64,000 nucleotides of DNA. It comes from Corticium candelabrum (taxonomy: Eukaryota > Porifera > Homoscleromorpha > Homosclerophorida > Plakinidae). The stretch's first letter is position 1, and each line of letters opens with the position of its first letter. Position numbers and translations under genes: made by a program. This document shows, one piece after another, positions 1 through 10,290 of this stretch. The DNA is taken from contig NC_085098.1 in the NCBI RefSeq assembly GCF_963422355.1, positions 232,001 to 296,000 on the forward strand, read 5' to 3'. The notes under the pieces are model-generated. The model was not told the DNA's origin, made no database searches, and worked only from the letters and a program-made list of their open reading frames with translations.

Positions 1-1193
1 TGTACATTACTTGTTCGTTTTGAATTGGTACATTTTGTAGTTGGCAAACAAATTGCTCCGAGTTTTCGACAGTGAGTCCAGCACATCCTGTTATTGGTGA
101 TAAAATTTGACACAGTTCTACTGATAAACTGTACGTCACTGAGTTGATGCTGGAAACAATAGGTCGCAATGGAATGTTTCGCTTGTGTATTTTGAGTAGA
201 CCGTATATTCTTGGAATTACGTGGCCTCCACAAAAGATGTGTATTCGTTGCTTTGAATCAATCTTATTCTGTTGTTCAAGACCTTTTAGTAAAGCACTGA
301 GCCTTCATTCCAATTTGTTTGCCGGGTTTTTTTACCATTGGTTTGTATGCTCCATCTGTCATGCAGCAGTTCTTGCATTTTTATGTGATCCAATTTGTTC
401 ATGACAACAATGGCTTTACCAGGTAGGATAGTGATAGTAGTGTCTTGTTGTAGATTTCTCAAAGCTTTAATTGATTGTGGAGTCAAATTCTGTCTATTTG
501 GTTTTATTGTTCTTAGAATTGTCTTGAAGCCTTCACGAAGTTCTATAGCTGTAGATGAAGGTAAAGACAGTGCGGTTGTCTCAACTTCAGCAATGATGTT
601 ATCAATATTTACTTTCTTTGACGTTATTGTAAAATTTAGACCATAACTCAACTTGGACCTCAATGTCATCAAATTCTTGTCACTCATATTGATAACAGTA
701 TTCTTTGTATCTGCTTGGTTTGGGTTTAAGTTGTAATATTGTTTCTTTTTGATCAAGTAGACGCTGGAGTTTCTTCAGTTGTTATGCTTGGTTTCCAAGA
801 AAATTAAGTTAACACAACTTGAACACCATTCAAACAGTTTCATAGATTGAGCTCTATCCAATGTGATTTCAGTTATCTGTTCGTAAAGTTGTTGAATATA
901 TTCTGTTTAAGTATTGCTAACTTGCGGCGTGTTTCCTTGATGCGCGAATGGACAGTGCTCTCTTCACATCGTTGTAAAATTGTCCGCATTGCCTTTGTGC
1001 TAGAAAGGTGGTAACAATTCAGCTGTAAGCCTCTAGGTGTTACTTCATTATCTCTGCATCGCAAAAGAAAATGGAGATTGTTCTTCTGTTGTACAAGTTG
1101 TTCTTCAACATGTTTTAGTCGGTAGACAGTTGTCGCCAAAGCACTCTCGTGACCGTAAATGATGTGATACGGCGTCGTACGGTATTTAGACAT
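1..1193 (-). pseudogene. Penelope-like retroelement, N-terminal and RT-start fragment
   Basis: Minus-strand reading gives three blocks in order: 1193-873 (contains LLRCRDNEVTPRGL), 756-286 (contains KLSYGLNFTITSK and LTPQSIKALRNLQQDTTI) and about 290-1 (contains IPRIYGLLKIHKRNIPLRPI). These resemble the N-terminal region and first RT motifs of Penelope-like elements. A frame change near 285-290 and a break between 757 and 873 show decay. The catalytic RT motif and GIY-YIG endonuclease would lie beyond the left edge. Family assignment rests on motif recognition, not on a search. Confidence 0.7.
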
Positions 1194-1340
1194 GTGTTGG
1201 TTTGCGAGAGATGTTATCTTATAATACTTAACAACGAAATCACTGAATATTATTATGGATCAATCCTGTGAGTAGTTAATTAGTTAGTCAACTTAGCTTG
1301 CTGTCATGTGTTGACAAAGCTGCATAAAGTGAAAACTTAC

Positions 1341-1670
1341 GTTACAAAATTCAAGCCACAAAAGCATATAACAAATTGTAAACACAAACTTTGCAAGCAA
1401 AAGCCAACCTGCCCATCCCTGCAACTGTACTTCGGATGAAGAACCCGGATCTAAGGTAACGTGCGAAACTTTCCTCTTTGCTGACGCAAAGTCTGTTGCA
1501 CTCTTTGATGTCACTTGCAACCTGTTTATTTCCAAACTCGAATTCCTGGGAGAACATTTTTCTTCCAGTAGCTTGAGCGACGCTGCAGTAAGATCTACCG
1601 AAGATGTAAAGTCTGCGGTAATGAATGTGCGTTGCCTCGAGTTGCTGGACAAGCTTTGATGTGCAGACAT
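1341..1670 (-). CDS. Candidate first coding exon of an unknown membrane protein
   Basis: A minus-strand open frame starts with ATG at 1670 and runs 110 codons to a consensus splice donor, GTAAGT at 1335-1340, exactly in phase 0. The residues are serine/threonine-rich and polar for about 80 positions, then comes a hydrophobic stretch containing GWLLLAKFVFTICYMLLWLE, which looks like a membrane segment. The rest of the gene would lie left of the window, with the Penelope-like fragment inside its intron. I do not recognise the protein. It could be a chance frame or part of an unrecognised repeat. Confidence 0.35.
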
Positions 1671-1955
1671 CGCTAAGACTATGACTGAACAGCAGCAAAA
1701 GCAAAGACTAAATCGTATGGGAAAAGAAAAGTTTATCGTACAGTGTCAAGGGAACATGTTGCTCCCGGATAAGAAATCCCGGATATTTAAAAAAGTGTGT
1801 CACTGTGAGTGTACGGCGACGGAACTTCATGAGGCTTTTTCGTCGCCGTTTGGTCACTTGCACGAATCGTTCCTCTAGGGATCTGTAGTCGGACATGAAA
1901 ACGATTTTTTGAAGTAGGTCTTCTAGTGATTAAATTTTCTACTATCTCTAGCTGT

Positions 1956-2414
<459 letters not shown>

Positions 2415-2967
2415 AACAACATCAATTTGCAGACATTAAACTAATTAACTTTACTACCATTAATATTAATAGCTAATCTGAAAAACGGGATGGTGGGCTA
2501 GTTATTACTATTTAATTAATAAGAGTCAAACGAGATCTCATTTTAGCTAAATATTACAAGCAAAACATGAAGTTCTAGACTTGCTCTTGGCCACGTGACA
2601 ACAAGTTGAAGACTGAACAGAAATGCCTTGCAATCTTCAAACTAAATCTATTTCAGTCTTTGCAACAAACGAGAGGGTTCTCTTCACTATGTACTGTTAG
2701 TCGTCACTGGTACCAGATGCCAAGTGCGCTAGCTGCTACAAAAGAAAAAATAGAATTTGTATATATATGTATATATATATGGATGGTGTAATTGCAAGGT
2801 GTTCTATCTTCTAGAGGCACTAGCATCAGTGCAGTACCATATGTGCAACAAAGATGCATATATAATTCTGTCAATGTTACATGTTATTTTGAGTTCGTAA
2901 TTCAGTTCCATCTACACAAAATCCCTATAGAAACTATCTTGAATTATTACAAACCAAAAGTCACAGA
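2415..2967. other. Intergenic stretch, no gene seen
   Basis: AT-rich sequence with a short imperfect TA tract near 2758-2781. It lies 3' of the minus-strand transporter and probably holds its 3' UTR, but I see no clear AATAAA signal on that strand. Confidence 0.6.
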
Positions 2968-4350
2968 TTAAACATCAATGTGATTAACAACTTCCCATTT
3001 TGATTCCGCATCACCTATCTTCACTTCAGATGGCCGGAAACAGATTGCAAATGTGAGATATGTTATCCAGTGGAAGAACATCACCAAACCAAACACCATA
3101 CCAGTACCAATAAATCCTAGTGATTCCCCCAGTTTTCCACCAATGAGAGAACCAATCCCTTCTCCCATTGCAAATGATGCAGATAACACTCCCGAAATGA
3201 CTCCACTAACTGCAACCGAATCCTTGTGACCTGCCGATGATAGAATAGCTATGATGTCAGCAAAACAAGGTATGGACGCCATTGCAATTCCCAAACCAAT
3301 CACAGCCTGGGATGTTACAAATACCCAAAAGTCATTAGTGCTGACCATAAGAAAGAAACCAATCCAACAGACTAATAATCCAGAACCTAGAATATGCCTT
3401 GCACCACAGCTGTCTGATGCTTTCCCAACAAAGGGAGCCAAAAAGGCATATAAGCCTCTACTCAATACAAATACCATCCCTATCTTGGCAGGTGTCAATT
3501 CAAATCTGTTATCCAAGTAGGCTGCCAACCCTGCATCAAGAAATCCTAATAAAGCTGCTGAGCTGACTCCACAACTTGCAGACAATGAAATTTGAAAATC
3601 CTTTGCTAACAACAAAATATTCACTGGAGGTTGTGACCTCATTGTCCGAGTTTCTTCAGGCTCACTGTCAATGACAATAACCGTTAAAGCTGCACAAGCT
3701 AATAGAATCAACCCCAAACAACAGAATGGTAAATAAAAGCCGTCCAAGCTGTAGAGAGCACCACCTAGAGGAGATGCAAGCATCATTCCAACTCCTATAC
3801 CTTGTTCCAGCACTCCAACAGCCATTCCAACGCTGTCAGGAAACTCCCGACAAGCGAGAGCGAAGCAGGCCGTCTCTGCAACAGCTCCAGCCAAACCTTG
3901 TAAAACAGAAACAATAAAAGACAGCCATATGAATAAAAGGTAGTCTGAAGTAAGCGCTAGAAATCCGAACACAACAGTAGAAGCACCTAAAGCAATAGTT
4001 CCCCACACTATAATAGGTTTTGCTCCCACAGAATCAATCCATTGTCCACTGAAGAGAGCGAAGACAAAGTACGCAAGGGAGCTTGCGCTCAACACAAAGC
4101 CGACGTCAGCGCTTGGTGTTTTCTCTTGATTGTCAACCCCCTGCCTCTCGGCTGCTTCTTGGGGATAGAAAGGAAAAAGAATGCAAAACGAGGCATTTGT
4201 CATACACGTTATAAACGTCAACAATATCAAAACATGTCGACGATGATGTCGAACGGGAACCGTCTGATGATCGGTGCTTCTATGAGAAAAACATGTACGA
4301 CAGCAGTAAATAAGACGATTGCCAAGCGTTCCAAAGCTACGTTTCAGCAT
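2968..4350 (-). CDS. Major facilitator superfamily transporter, SLC18/SLC18B1-like
   Basis: A single 460-codon open frame. The order is typical of a 12-helix MFS carrier: first hydrophobic segment at about residues 38-62, an MFS motif A (GQWIDSVGAKP, residues 102-112) after the second helix, a central cytoplasmic loop rich in acidic residues (about 228-243), and a second motif-A-like loop (GKASDSCGARH, about 309-319). TM segments such as ETACFALACREFP and the overall pattern resemble the vesicular amine transporter family, closest in style to SLC18B1, which moves polyamines. Substrate is not shown by the sequence. The gene is intronless, unlike the neighbouring ISWI gene. The start chosen is the ATG at 4350; a later Met at about residue 50 would cut into helix 1. 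A composite transposon begins 116 bp upstream of the start codon. Confidence 0.85.
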   Translation of the reverse strand: MLKRSFGTLGNRLIYCCRTCFSHRSTDHQTVPVRHHRRHVLILLTFITCMTNASFCILFPFYPQEAAERQGVDNQEKTPSADVGFVLSASSLAYFVFALFSGQWIDSVGAKPIIVWGTIALGASTVVFGFLALTSDYLLFIWLSFIVSVLQGLAGAVAETACFALACREFPDSVGMAVGVLEQGIGVGMMLASPLGGALYSLDGFYLPFCCLGLILLACAALTVIVIDSEPEETRTMRSQPPVNILLLAKDFQISLSASCGVSSAALLGFLDAGLAAYLDNRFELTPAKIGMVFVLSRGLYAFLAPFVGKASDSCGARHILGSGLLVCWIGFFLMVSTNDFWVFVTSQAVIGLGIAMASIPCFADIIAILSSAGHKDSVAVSGVISGVLSASFAMGEGIGSLIGGKLGESLGFIGTGMVFGLVMFFHWITYLTFAICFRPSEVKIGDAESKWEVVNHIDV

Positions 4351-4456
4351 TCAGGAGTCAAACCAGGATTGAGAACTGACTAACGAGACTGTAAAGTGAA
4401 CACAAACGGCCTAGTGTCGCGCGCGCAGTCCGGAACTTCAAGGACTCGTCAGTCCC
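4351..4456 (-). promoter_or_regulatory. Remaining proximal upstream region of the transporter gene
   Basis: Only about 106 bp lie between the transporter ATG and the 9-bp target duplication of the transposon nest at 4457-4465. Any core promoter or 5' UTR either lies in this short stretch or has been displaced about 5.9 kb upstream. I see no TATA box. Confidence 0.35.
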
Positions 4457-4465
4457 GGATCAAAT

Positions 4466-4532
4466 TAGCCTCGCCCCAGACGCAGTGTGGATTGCAGCCC
4501 CGGATGTGCCACCATCACCACTACGTCTGGTA
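4466..4532 (+). repeat. Left terminal inverted repeat of the outer element
   Basis: Contains GTGTGGATTGCAGCCCCGGATG and CCATCACCACTACGTCTGGT. Its complement is found at 8149-8204 with a few substitutions, joined in sequence to 10310-10324 once the CACTA-like insertion is removed. Confidence 0.85.
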
Positions 4533-5319
4533 TGGTAGGGTAAGGGAGCCTAATTGGGAACGCCTACTTTCATTTCCGCCTTCTCCAGCAGATTTCACTT
4601 GAAAGCCATACAGCTGTGCACTGAGTAGCGCATGAACTTGAAGCTTAGTTTTTAGGCTAAACAAGAACTGAAAACTGCAGACTAGAAAATTTCCATTGTC
4701 TAGGTAGAGCTTCTAGAAGTACGCGCGTTGAGATATTGATATCTGCGCAAAGTGCCCTAATTGGGAACGGCAGAGTTCTTGACGATCGTGCAGCGGTGGA
4801 GTAAGCCAGCGCTACAACATTGCAGAGCATCAATTCTGTATTGTACTGATTGATCGTTAGCTCTCTTTGTCTTTGTACTGTGAGCGTACGCTCCAATTTC
4901 CTCTAGGGGCTGGATTGGCATGTGATAGAGAGAGAAAGGGAGAATCAAGACTCTGAAGGGCCTAACATGATGGTATTTGTATTGATATTCAAGTACAAGT
5001 TGCGAAACGTCGCAAACGGACTAGTTGGAAGGAACTGTGGCTATGAATTGTTGAAGGTATTCCCACATTCTCCTGGAATTCACCTAGACACTGGCGTGAA
5101 CAAAAACTAACAGCTTTACTATCATCCAACATTGCAGTAACAAAACTTGCTACACTACTATTATCATGTGGAACCGCTGCTACAACATGCTGTCTTGTAA
5201 TCTACTTGTTAAATTCAATGACTACATTCTGGACACATCCATAACTGTTCAAGGTCTGGGTACGTTGACAAGTTTGCACAATGGTAATGGTACCACCTCC
5301 AGCACTTGTCGCAGCCAAT

Positions 5320-6867
5320 CTAATGTTTCTGCTCCTGTTTGGTGTCCTTGTCATAGTGTGCACCACAGCCTTGACATGTGCTCTCAGACTGATCAATGTG
5401 AGGACTTTTTGCTACTGTTTTCTTTACTTGCTGTTTAGACTTAGACTTAGCCTTTGACTTTTGCATTTCTCGCTGCTTTAGTCTTTCAATAGCTGCTTCG
5501 CTTGTTAGCGCTTCACCATAGTAGCCTGGTTGTAATCTACTTCCTTTCACATTAGCTTTTGTCTCTTGAATTGTTTGGAAGTGTTTCTTAAAAATTCCTG
5601 TGACACGTTCTGTTACAGGAGTAGCTGACAAGGGTTGTTCTATAGATGTACCTGAGTAGGCTTCCGATGGCTTTAGCTTATCTTCTCTAATTATGCTTCT
5701 GTTAAGGGGGTGGATGCCAGTGGCACGAAATCCACTTACTAAGTGCTCAGGAAAAAAGCTCTCTTTCCACAGCTGACTCAACAAGGATGGAAAACTACGT
5801 TTAGAGACCACAGCCTCAAACTTTTCACTTTTGAATTCTTTCAAAAGTCGTGCCCACACATGCTTTACAGATTTGAAAACAGAGACATCTAGTGGTTGAA
5901 GGATGTGTGTTGTATGGGGTGGTAGACAAATGATGATAGTATTCTGTTTTGCAGCTTCTGTTACTAGCTCTAACGTGACATGAGAGCCATGGCCATCAAG
6001 AAGTAAAACAACAGGAGCTGTCAGTCGAAGAAGCTTTGTTGCTGGTAAAAACATCTGAATGAACCATTCAGAGAACTGAGCGCTTTCCATCCATCCTGAG
6101 TTGCTGACACTGAACATGCAACCGTGGGGACCACCTTGCATCCAGCTAGGATTTGTAGTCTTGGCCTTATAGACAACATATGGCAAGACGCATTCTCCTA
6201 TCGCAGATTCACAAGCAAGAACTGTGATGTTATCACGGCCAGAACCCGTGCCAATCTCATAGACATCTTTTTGGCCTTTTCGTACTATTACTTTTTTTGA
6301 TGTAACAGATGTACATAGTCCAGTCTCATCACAGTTCCACAGACGTCTCCCCAATTCACTGTATGGTAGAGTCAGGAGACCCTCCTCTTGCAAGATCTTT
6401 TCTAGATTGGAAAAGAATTTATCCACTACTTCAGTCGATCCTGCTTTTGCACGCTGGATGGTCAAGTGCTCTGGTTTTCGCTCACTCAAACTTGGCCATC
6501 TTGTGAAAAAATTCTTCCACCATTTCTTGCCTGGGAAGCCACTAGGAAATGGATTCTGCATGCCAGAGTCATCGAAGTATTTTTTGATGACACTGCCAAC
6601 CATGTCACGAGTTGGTGGATGGCCAAAACTTCCAAGGCTTATAATGCATCGAGCAATAACCTTCTCTTCTAGAGGAGTGAGGGCAGTAGGACGTCCAACG
6701 CTGGTGTACTTGACTCTCTGGTGTTTGTGTTTGAATAGGGTGGTGGCGGCACAACCAGCTCTTGCTGATGCTTGTCGGTATGACAATCCCTGCACTTCTA
6801 CATACTCTATTGCTTGCTTTATCGTGTCTGGCGCATACGCTCTAACAGAATTGCGCTCTCCAGCCAT
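5320..6867 (-). CDS. pogo/Tigger-like transposase, DD35D
   Basis: Uninterrupted 515-codon frame. Residues about 10-55 form a Psq-type helix-turn-helix (QAIEYVEVQGLSYRQASA), about 60-140 look like a CENP-B-type second DNA-binding region, and 175-400 are the DDE nuclease core: D180 in WNCDETGL, D291 in LLLDGHGSH and D327 in HILQPLDVSVF. The 35-residue gap between the last two gives a DD35D pattern. The C-terminal tail has CQGCGAHYDKD, a possible zinc-binding patch, after a lysine-rich stretch. With an unbroken frame and all three acidic residues, this copy may still encode an active enzyme. Host-domesticated jerky/tigger genes have similar layout, but the flanking inverted repeats argue for a transposon. 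Confidence 0.88.
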   Translation of the reverse strand: MAGERNSVRAYAPDTIKQAIEYVEVQGLSYRQASARAGCAATTLFKHKHQRVKYTSVGRPTALTPLEEKVIARCIISLGSFGHPPTRDMVGSVIKKYFDDSGMQNPFPSGFPGKKWWKNFFTRWPSLSERKPEHLTIQRAKAGSTEVVDKFFSNLEKILQEEGLLTLPYSELGRRLWNCDETGLCTSVTSKKVIVRKGQKDVYEIGTGSGRDNITVLACESAIGECVLPYVVYKAKTTNPSWMQGGPHGCMFSVSNSGWMESAQFSEWFIQMFLPATKLLRLTAPVVLLLDGHGSHVTLELVTEAAKQNTIIICLPPHTTHILQPLDVSVFKSVKHVWARLLKEFKSEKFEAVVSKRSFPSLLSQLWKESFFPEHLVSGFRATGIHPLNRSIIREDKLKPSEAYSGTSIEQPLSATPVTERVTGIFKKHFQTIQETKANVKGSRLQPGYYGEALTSEAAIERLKQREMQKSKAKSKSKQQVKKTVAKSPHIDQSESTCQGCGAHYDKDTKQEQKH

Positions 6868-7730
6868 TTGAACTGCTAATGACTAGCCAACGTATAGCAA
6901 ACTCCACCTACAGGGCGTGCTTTCGCTGTCCTTGTGGGAACTCTAGTAAATAGGTTTGCAGGTTGCGAGATTTGACTACTCAATGTAGAGGAACGTTTGC
7001 CGCTACTTCAAAACAAGACGAAAGACCTCTTGCACACTTGCCTTAGACCGTCTAGGGTCCTATGCGCTTGGAGTATAGATCTATTGGTAGGAGGTGCAAC
7101 TAATACATAAGTTACGCTACTGTATGAGCTGTAGTCATATATTATTGTATGTATGGACGTTTGCAAAGCTGAACTACACGTCGGACAATCATTTACACAA
7201 GAGGATGCCATTCTAGGACGGAATTGACCACATTCACTCACATGGATATGCCGTTTCTGTAAGAAATTGCAATTGATTTGCCACAATTATGTAAAAGTAA
7301 GACCCTTTCCTGCGACCCTTTCACGTCAAGCCCAATTGGTGACAGTCATTTCTCTTCCTTTCACACAGCAGACCTACTTTAGGCACGCGCTAGATAAGAT
7401 CGTAGTAGGGAAGACCAAAAGTTTCCAATGCCTGGAAAAATTCTGATGACACAGAAGATATTAGACTACTGGATCACAATCTTATAATTCTCTTGGAAGG
7501 ATTAGTCAACGAGAAACGAACTGTTCCCAATTAGGACACGCCTCGTCGATATCAGTAATGTGAACCTTCCACTCGTTAGCAGCTCTTGTGTCAACACGGT
7601 AGATCGCTAGCGTGCCAGCTGCTTAGAGGGTGTAGAGTGAAGATCAAGCTTCAACGCTATGGTTCGTTAGGTGCAGTGAGATTCGTTTTTCAGTAAAGAA
7701 CTTGAGACACAGGCGGAAGTACGTGTAGGC
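6868..7730. other. Non-coding 5' part of the pogo-like element
   Basis: Lies between the transposase start and the right inverted end. It holds one inner copy of GTTCCCAATTAGG (7523-7535). Short open frames here have no recognisable similarity. Confidence 0.6.
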
Positions 7731-7771
7731 GTTCCCAATTAGGCGCTCTTACCCTTACTACCGCCTTACTG

Positions 7772-8148
7772 GGCGGGAGTAAGGATGTAAATCAAATTCC
7801 ACAGCGCGTGTCACACCAATGTTATTAGCTAGGAACTGAGCTTTCGATTGGACTTTGACGTTGTTCTAGCCTTTGTACTTGTCAATATTGCGATTTTAGG
7901 CCGCTGTCAAGCGTTAGTAAGTGATTGCAGCTACGTTAGAGAGCGTAGCGGGGAAATGGCAGATCAGAAATGGCACTTGCAGTACATCATACGCCTTTGA
8001 ACGCGTACACGGGTTCTCAGTTGAAGCTGCAATGCGTCTTATGCTTCTACTGCAATGCTTCTACTACGACGCCGACAAAGTACACTTGTAACTGACACTA
8101 ATCATGTCCGTAGGGATATGATTAACGTTGACCGCAAGGGGCGGTACT
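7772..8148. other. Internal sequence of the outer element, no gene seen
   Basis: About 380 bp between the pogo-like right end and the outer element's right inverted arm. No recognisable coding content. Confidence 0.5.
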
Positions 8149-8224
8149 ACACCAGACGTAGTGGTGATGGCGGCGCATCCGGGGCTGCAATCCACACTGC
8201 GTCTCACTACTGACCCGCACGCTC

Positions 8225-8410
8225 GTAAATCGACGTAAAATACGAAGGCACGTAATTTTTTCGTAATTTACGATCCTGGGTCGTATTTTACGTCTGAAGT
8301 GTAGCTTTGCGCATGCTCTTTGCGACGTAAATTACGAAGATCGTAAATGACGAAAGATTTACGTGTCTTCGTATTTTACGTCTATTTACGTCTTATTTAG
8401 ATACGTTGAT
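8225..8410. repeat. Left subterminal CGTAAAT/ATTTACG cluster
   Basis: Dense short repeats of CGTAAAT, CGTAAAA and their complements just inside the left CACTA-like end. They are probably transposase-binding sites, by analogy with CACTA elements. Confidence 0.7.
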
Positions 8411-9904
8411 TTACGCAACATCGCTAGGTCATAATGACACGTGCACTGTCACAGTGTGTGATTACAAGCCATCATTTGACATTGGTCTAGGAGCTCTTGA
8501 ACATGCATCTTTATTAATTAATTAAGAATAATACCGCCGTTCAGTACATGCAAATGTGTGTAAGCCGTATACAGAGTACTACACAAGGCTAGAGACCAAA
8601 GGTTTGACGGAGCCGTCAATCTGTGTGAACTGAAGGTTCCGCCCATGGGAGGTCTACGCAGTGTACAATTGTGGTTGATAGGGGTTGAGCTGTCATTAGA
8701 CGCTTCGTGCCAAGAATGGATGGTTCGCTAGAACTGGTGAAAGGCAACAAAGACCGGTTGCAATACACGGTAAGCAATTAAGAATCTAGCTATCTAATTA
8801 TGTAGTGTATGACTGACAAAAATTGATCTAGGTGGACTACATCGTGCATTCTCTAGGCTGAAATTCGATTAGCTGCCTATAGTATTGACAACACCTTCTC
8901 TAGAGGAGACGTACAAAAAGGCTTCTATGAGCTAAACTTCGATTCAAAAAGTAATGTCAACATGATAAGTTTTTGGTGATGTAGTAGGCATAAATATGTT
9001 GACAGGCCTGTGGTCAAAGTCTACTGTAGAGTTGGTATTATGCAAGACATTCGGCAGCGCATAAAACGCCATGAATGTAACACAGCGTAAGTGTTTATCG
9101 TTTTGCACTGTTGTATGCATTTTGGGGATAAATTTTGTCCCGTGTGCATCTAGAGGATCGCGACGGCCTCGTCATCCTAGGAATTCCAGATCCGTATGTC
9201 GCGCCACGTTACCAACGCAGTACTCATCACAACATCCATCTCTTGATCATGAACAGGCAGTCGGTGATGAAGGTTTGGGAAACCTGCAGCTGTCGCCAAT
9301 TGCAAGCTCGGAACTACGTATTTGTCGTGCACGTGACAATTGTAGTTCATTATCACAATATTTAAATTCAATTTGTGGTAACAGGTGAAATAGATTTCCA
9401 AGCTGCAGGGCTAGCGACAGCTGCAGGTAGCGTACCCACTTCCAAGCAACAGGTGCATGCTTTTGAACAATCATGACAATGGACTGCCCCGTGGCGCTGG
9501 GACTTCTAGCTAAACGACAGGTATTCTAAAAATAGCTATATATAGATATTCTGACTTACAATTAGACATCTTTTTGATACAGATTCTTTTTTGATTGAAA
9601 TAATTCAAATTATCGATGGGAAGACGATTCTACCTGGAAGCAGAAGAAGACAACTGCCATCAAGGGCACTAAATGTATTAGCATTATCTACATGTGTACG
9701 TTCATGACATTATCATTGATCTCTTCATTCAGCAGGAAAAATTATATGGAATCAAGAAAACTGTCAACTAATTTATCTTGTGATTTTGTAATTTGTATTA
9801 TATCATTTTGTAATTAACATAATTATTTTGATAATAAAGGAAATTTGCATATCGGTGTGGCGATTTGCACTTTCGCGTAACTGCGTGCATCTATACAGAA
9901 ACTC
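8411..9904. other. Internal part of the CACTA-like element, no recognised gene
   Basis: Contains small frames, including one on the plus strand from 9071 (105 codons), none recognisable. At 8717-8770 an ATG frame of 18 codons ends at GTAAGC, which looks like a short exon with donor. No transposase motif was found. Confidence 0.45.
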
Positions 9905-10290
9905 AGTCGTAAATGCTACGTAACTGCTACGTATATAACCGTAATTGAAAAGTTATTAGGCCGTAATTAGACGTAAATTTTACGTAAAAGCCCAGTATAT
10001 GAACCGTTTTCACAACGTAAATTGACGTAAGTTAGAGTAAATTGAGTCGTAACCCCTACGTAAAACAATCGTAAATAACTCGTAATTGCAACGTAAATGA
10101 CCCGTAATTGCAACGTAAATGACTCGTAATTGCAAAGTAAATGACCGTAAATAAACGTAAAGTGGCCATTTACAAACAAATACGTCTATTTACGAATGAA
10201 TACGCCTATTTACGAGCACCATCGGCGTAATTTACGGTTTCAATACGATGATCGTAAATTCGATTTACGTGCTATTTACGTCGATTTACG
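9905..10290. repeat. Right subterminal CGTAAAT array with 22-bp tandem unit
   Basis: Many CGTAAAT/CGTAATT motifs. At about 10080-10150 the unit CGTAATTGCAACGTAAATGA is repeated three times with single-base changes, and the motif flips to the complementary strand past about 10165. Confidence 0.8.

Larger units (their letters stand above)
4533..7771 (-). mobile_element. pogo/Tigger-like DNA transposon
   Basis: About 3.2 kb around a pogo-type transposase. Inverted ends share GGGTAAG and CCTAATTGGGAACGCCTAC (left near 4538-4566, right complement near 7726-7756). The right tip reads CAGTAAGGCGG inward from 7771, and CAGT is a usual Tigger start; the left tip is degraded or truncated, so the left limit is approximate and no TA duplication could be confirmed. 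The 13-mer CCTAATTGGGAAC occurs twice near each end in mirrored orientation. Inserted inside the outer 9-bp-duplication element. Confidence 0.7.

Noticed and set aside
4466..4533. Treating the TAGCC inverted repeats as the ends of the pogo element
   Set aside because: Pogo elements duplicate TA, not 9 bp, and a second pair of inverted ends with CCTAATTGGGAAC lies just inside.
9071..9388. 105-codon plus-strand frame in the CACTA-like element
   Set aside because: No recognisable domain, overlapping frames on both strands, and it lies in a non-autonomous transposon.
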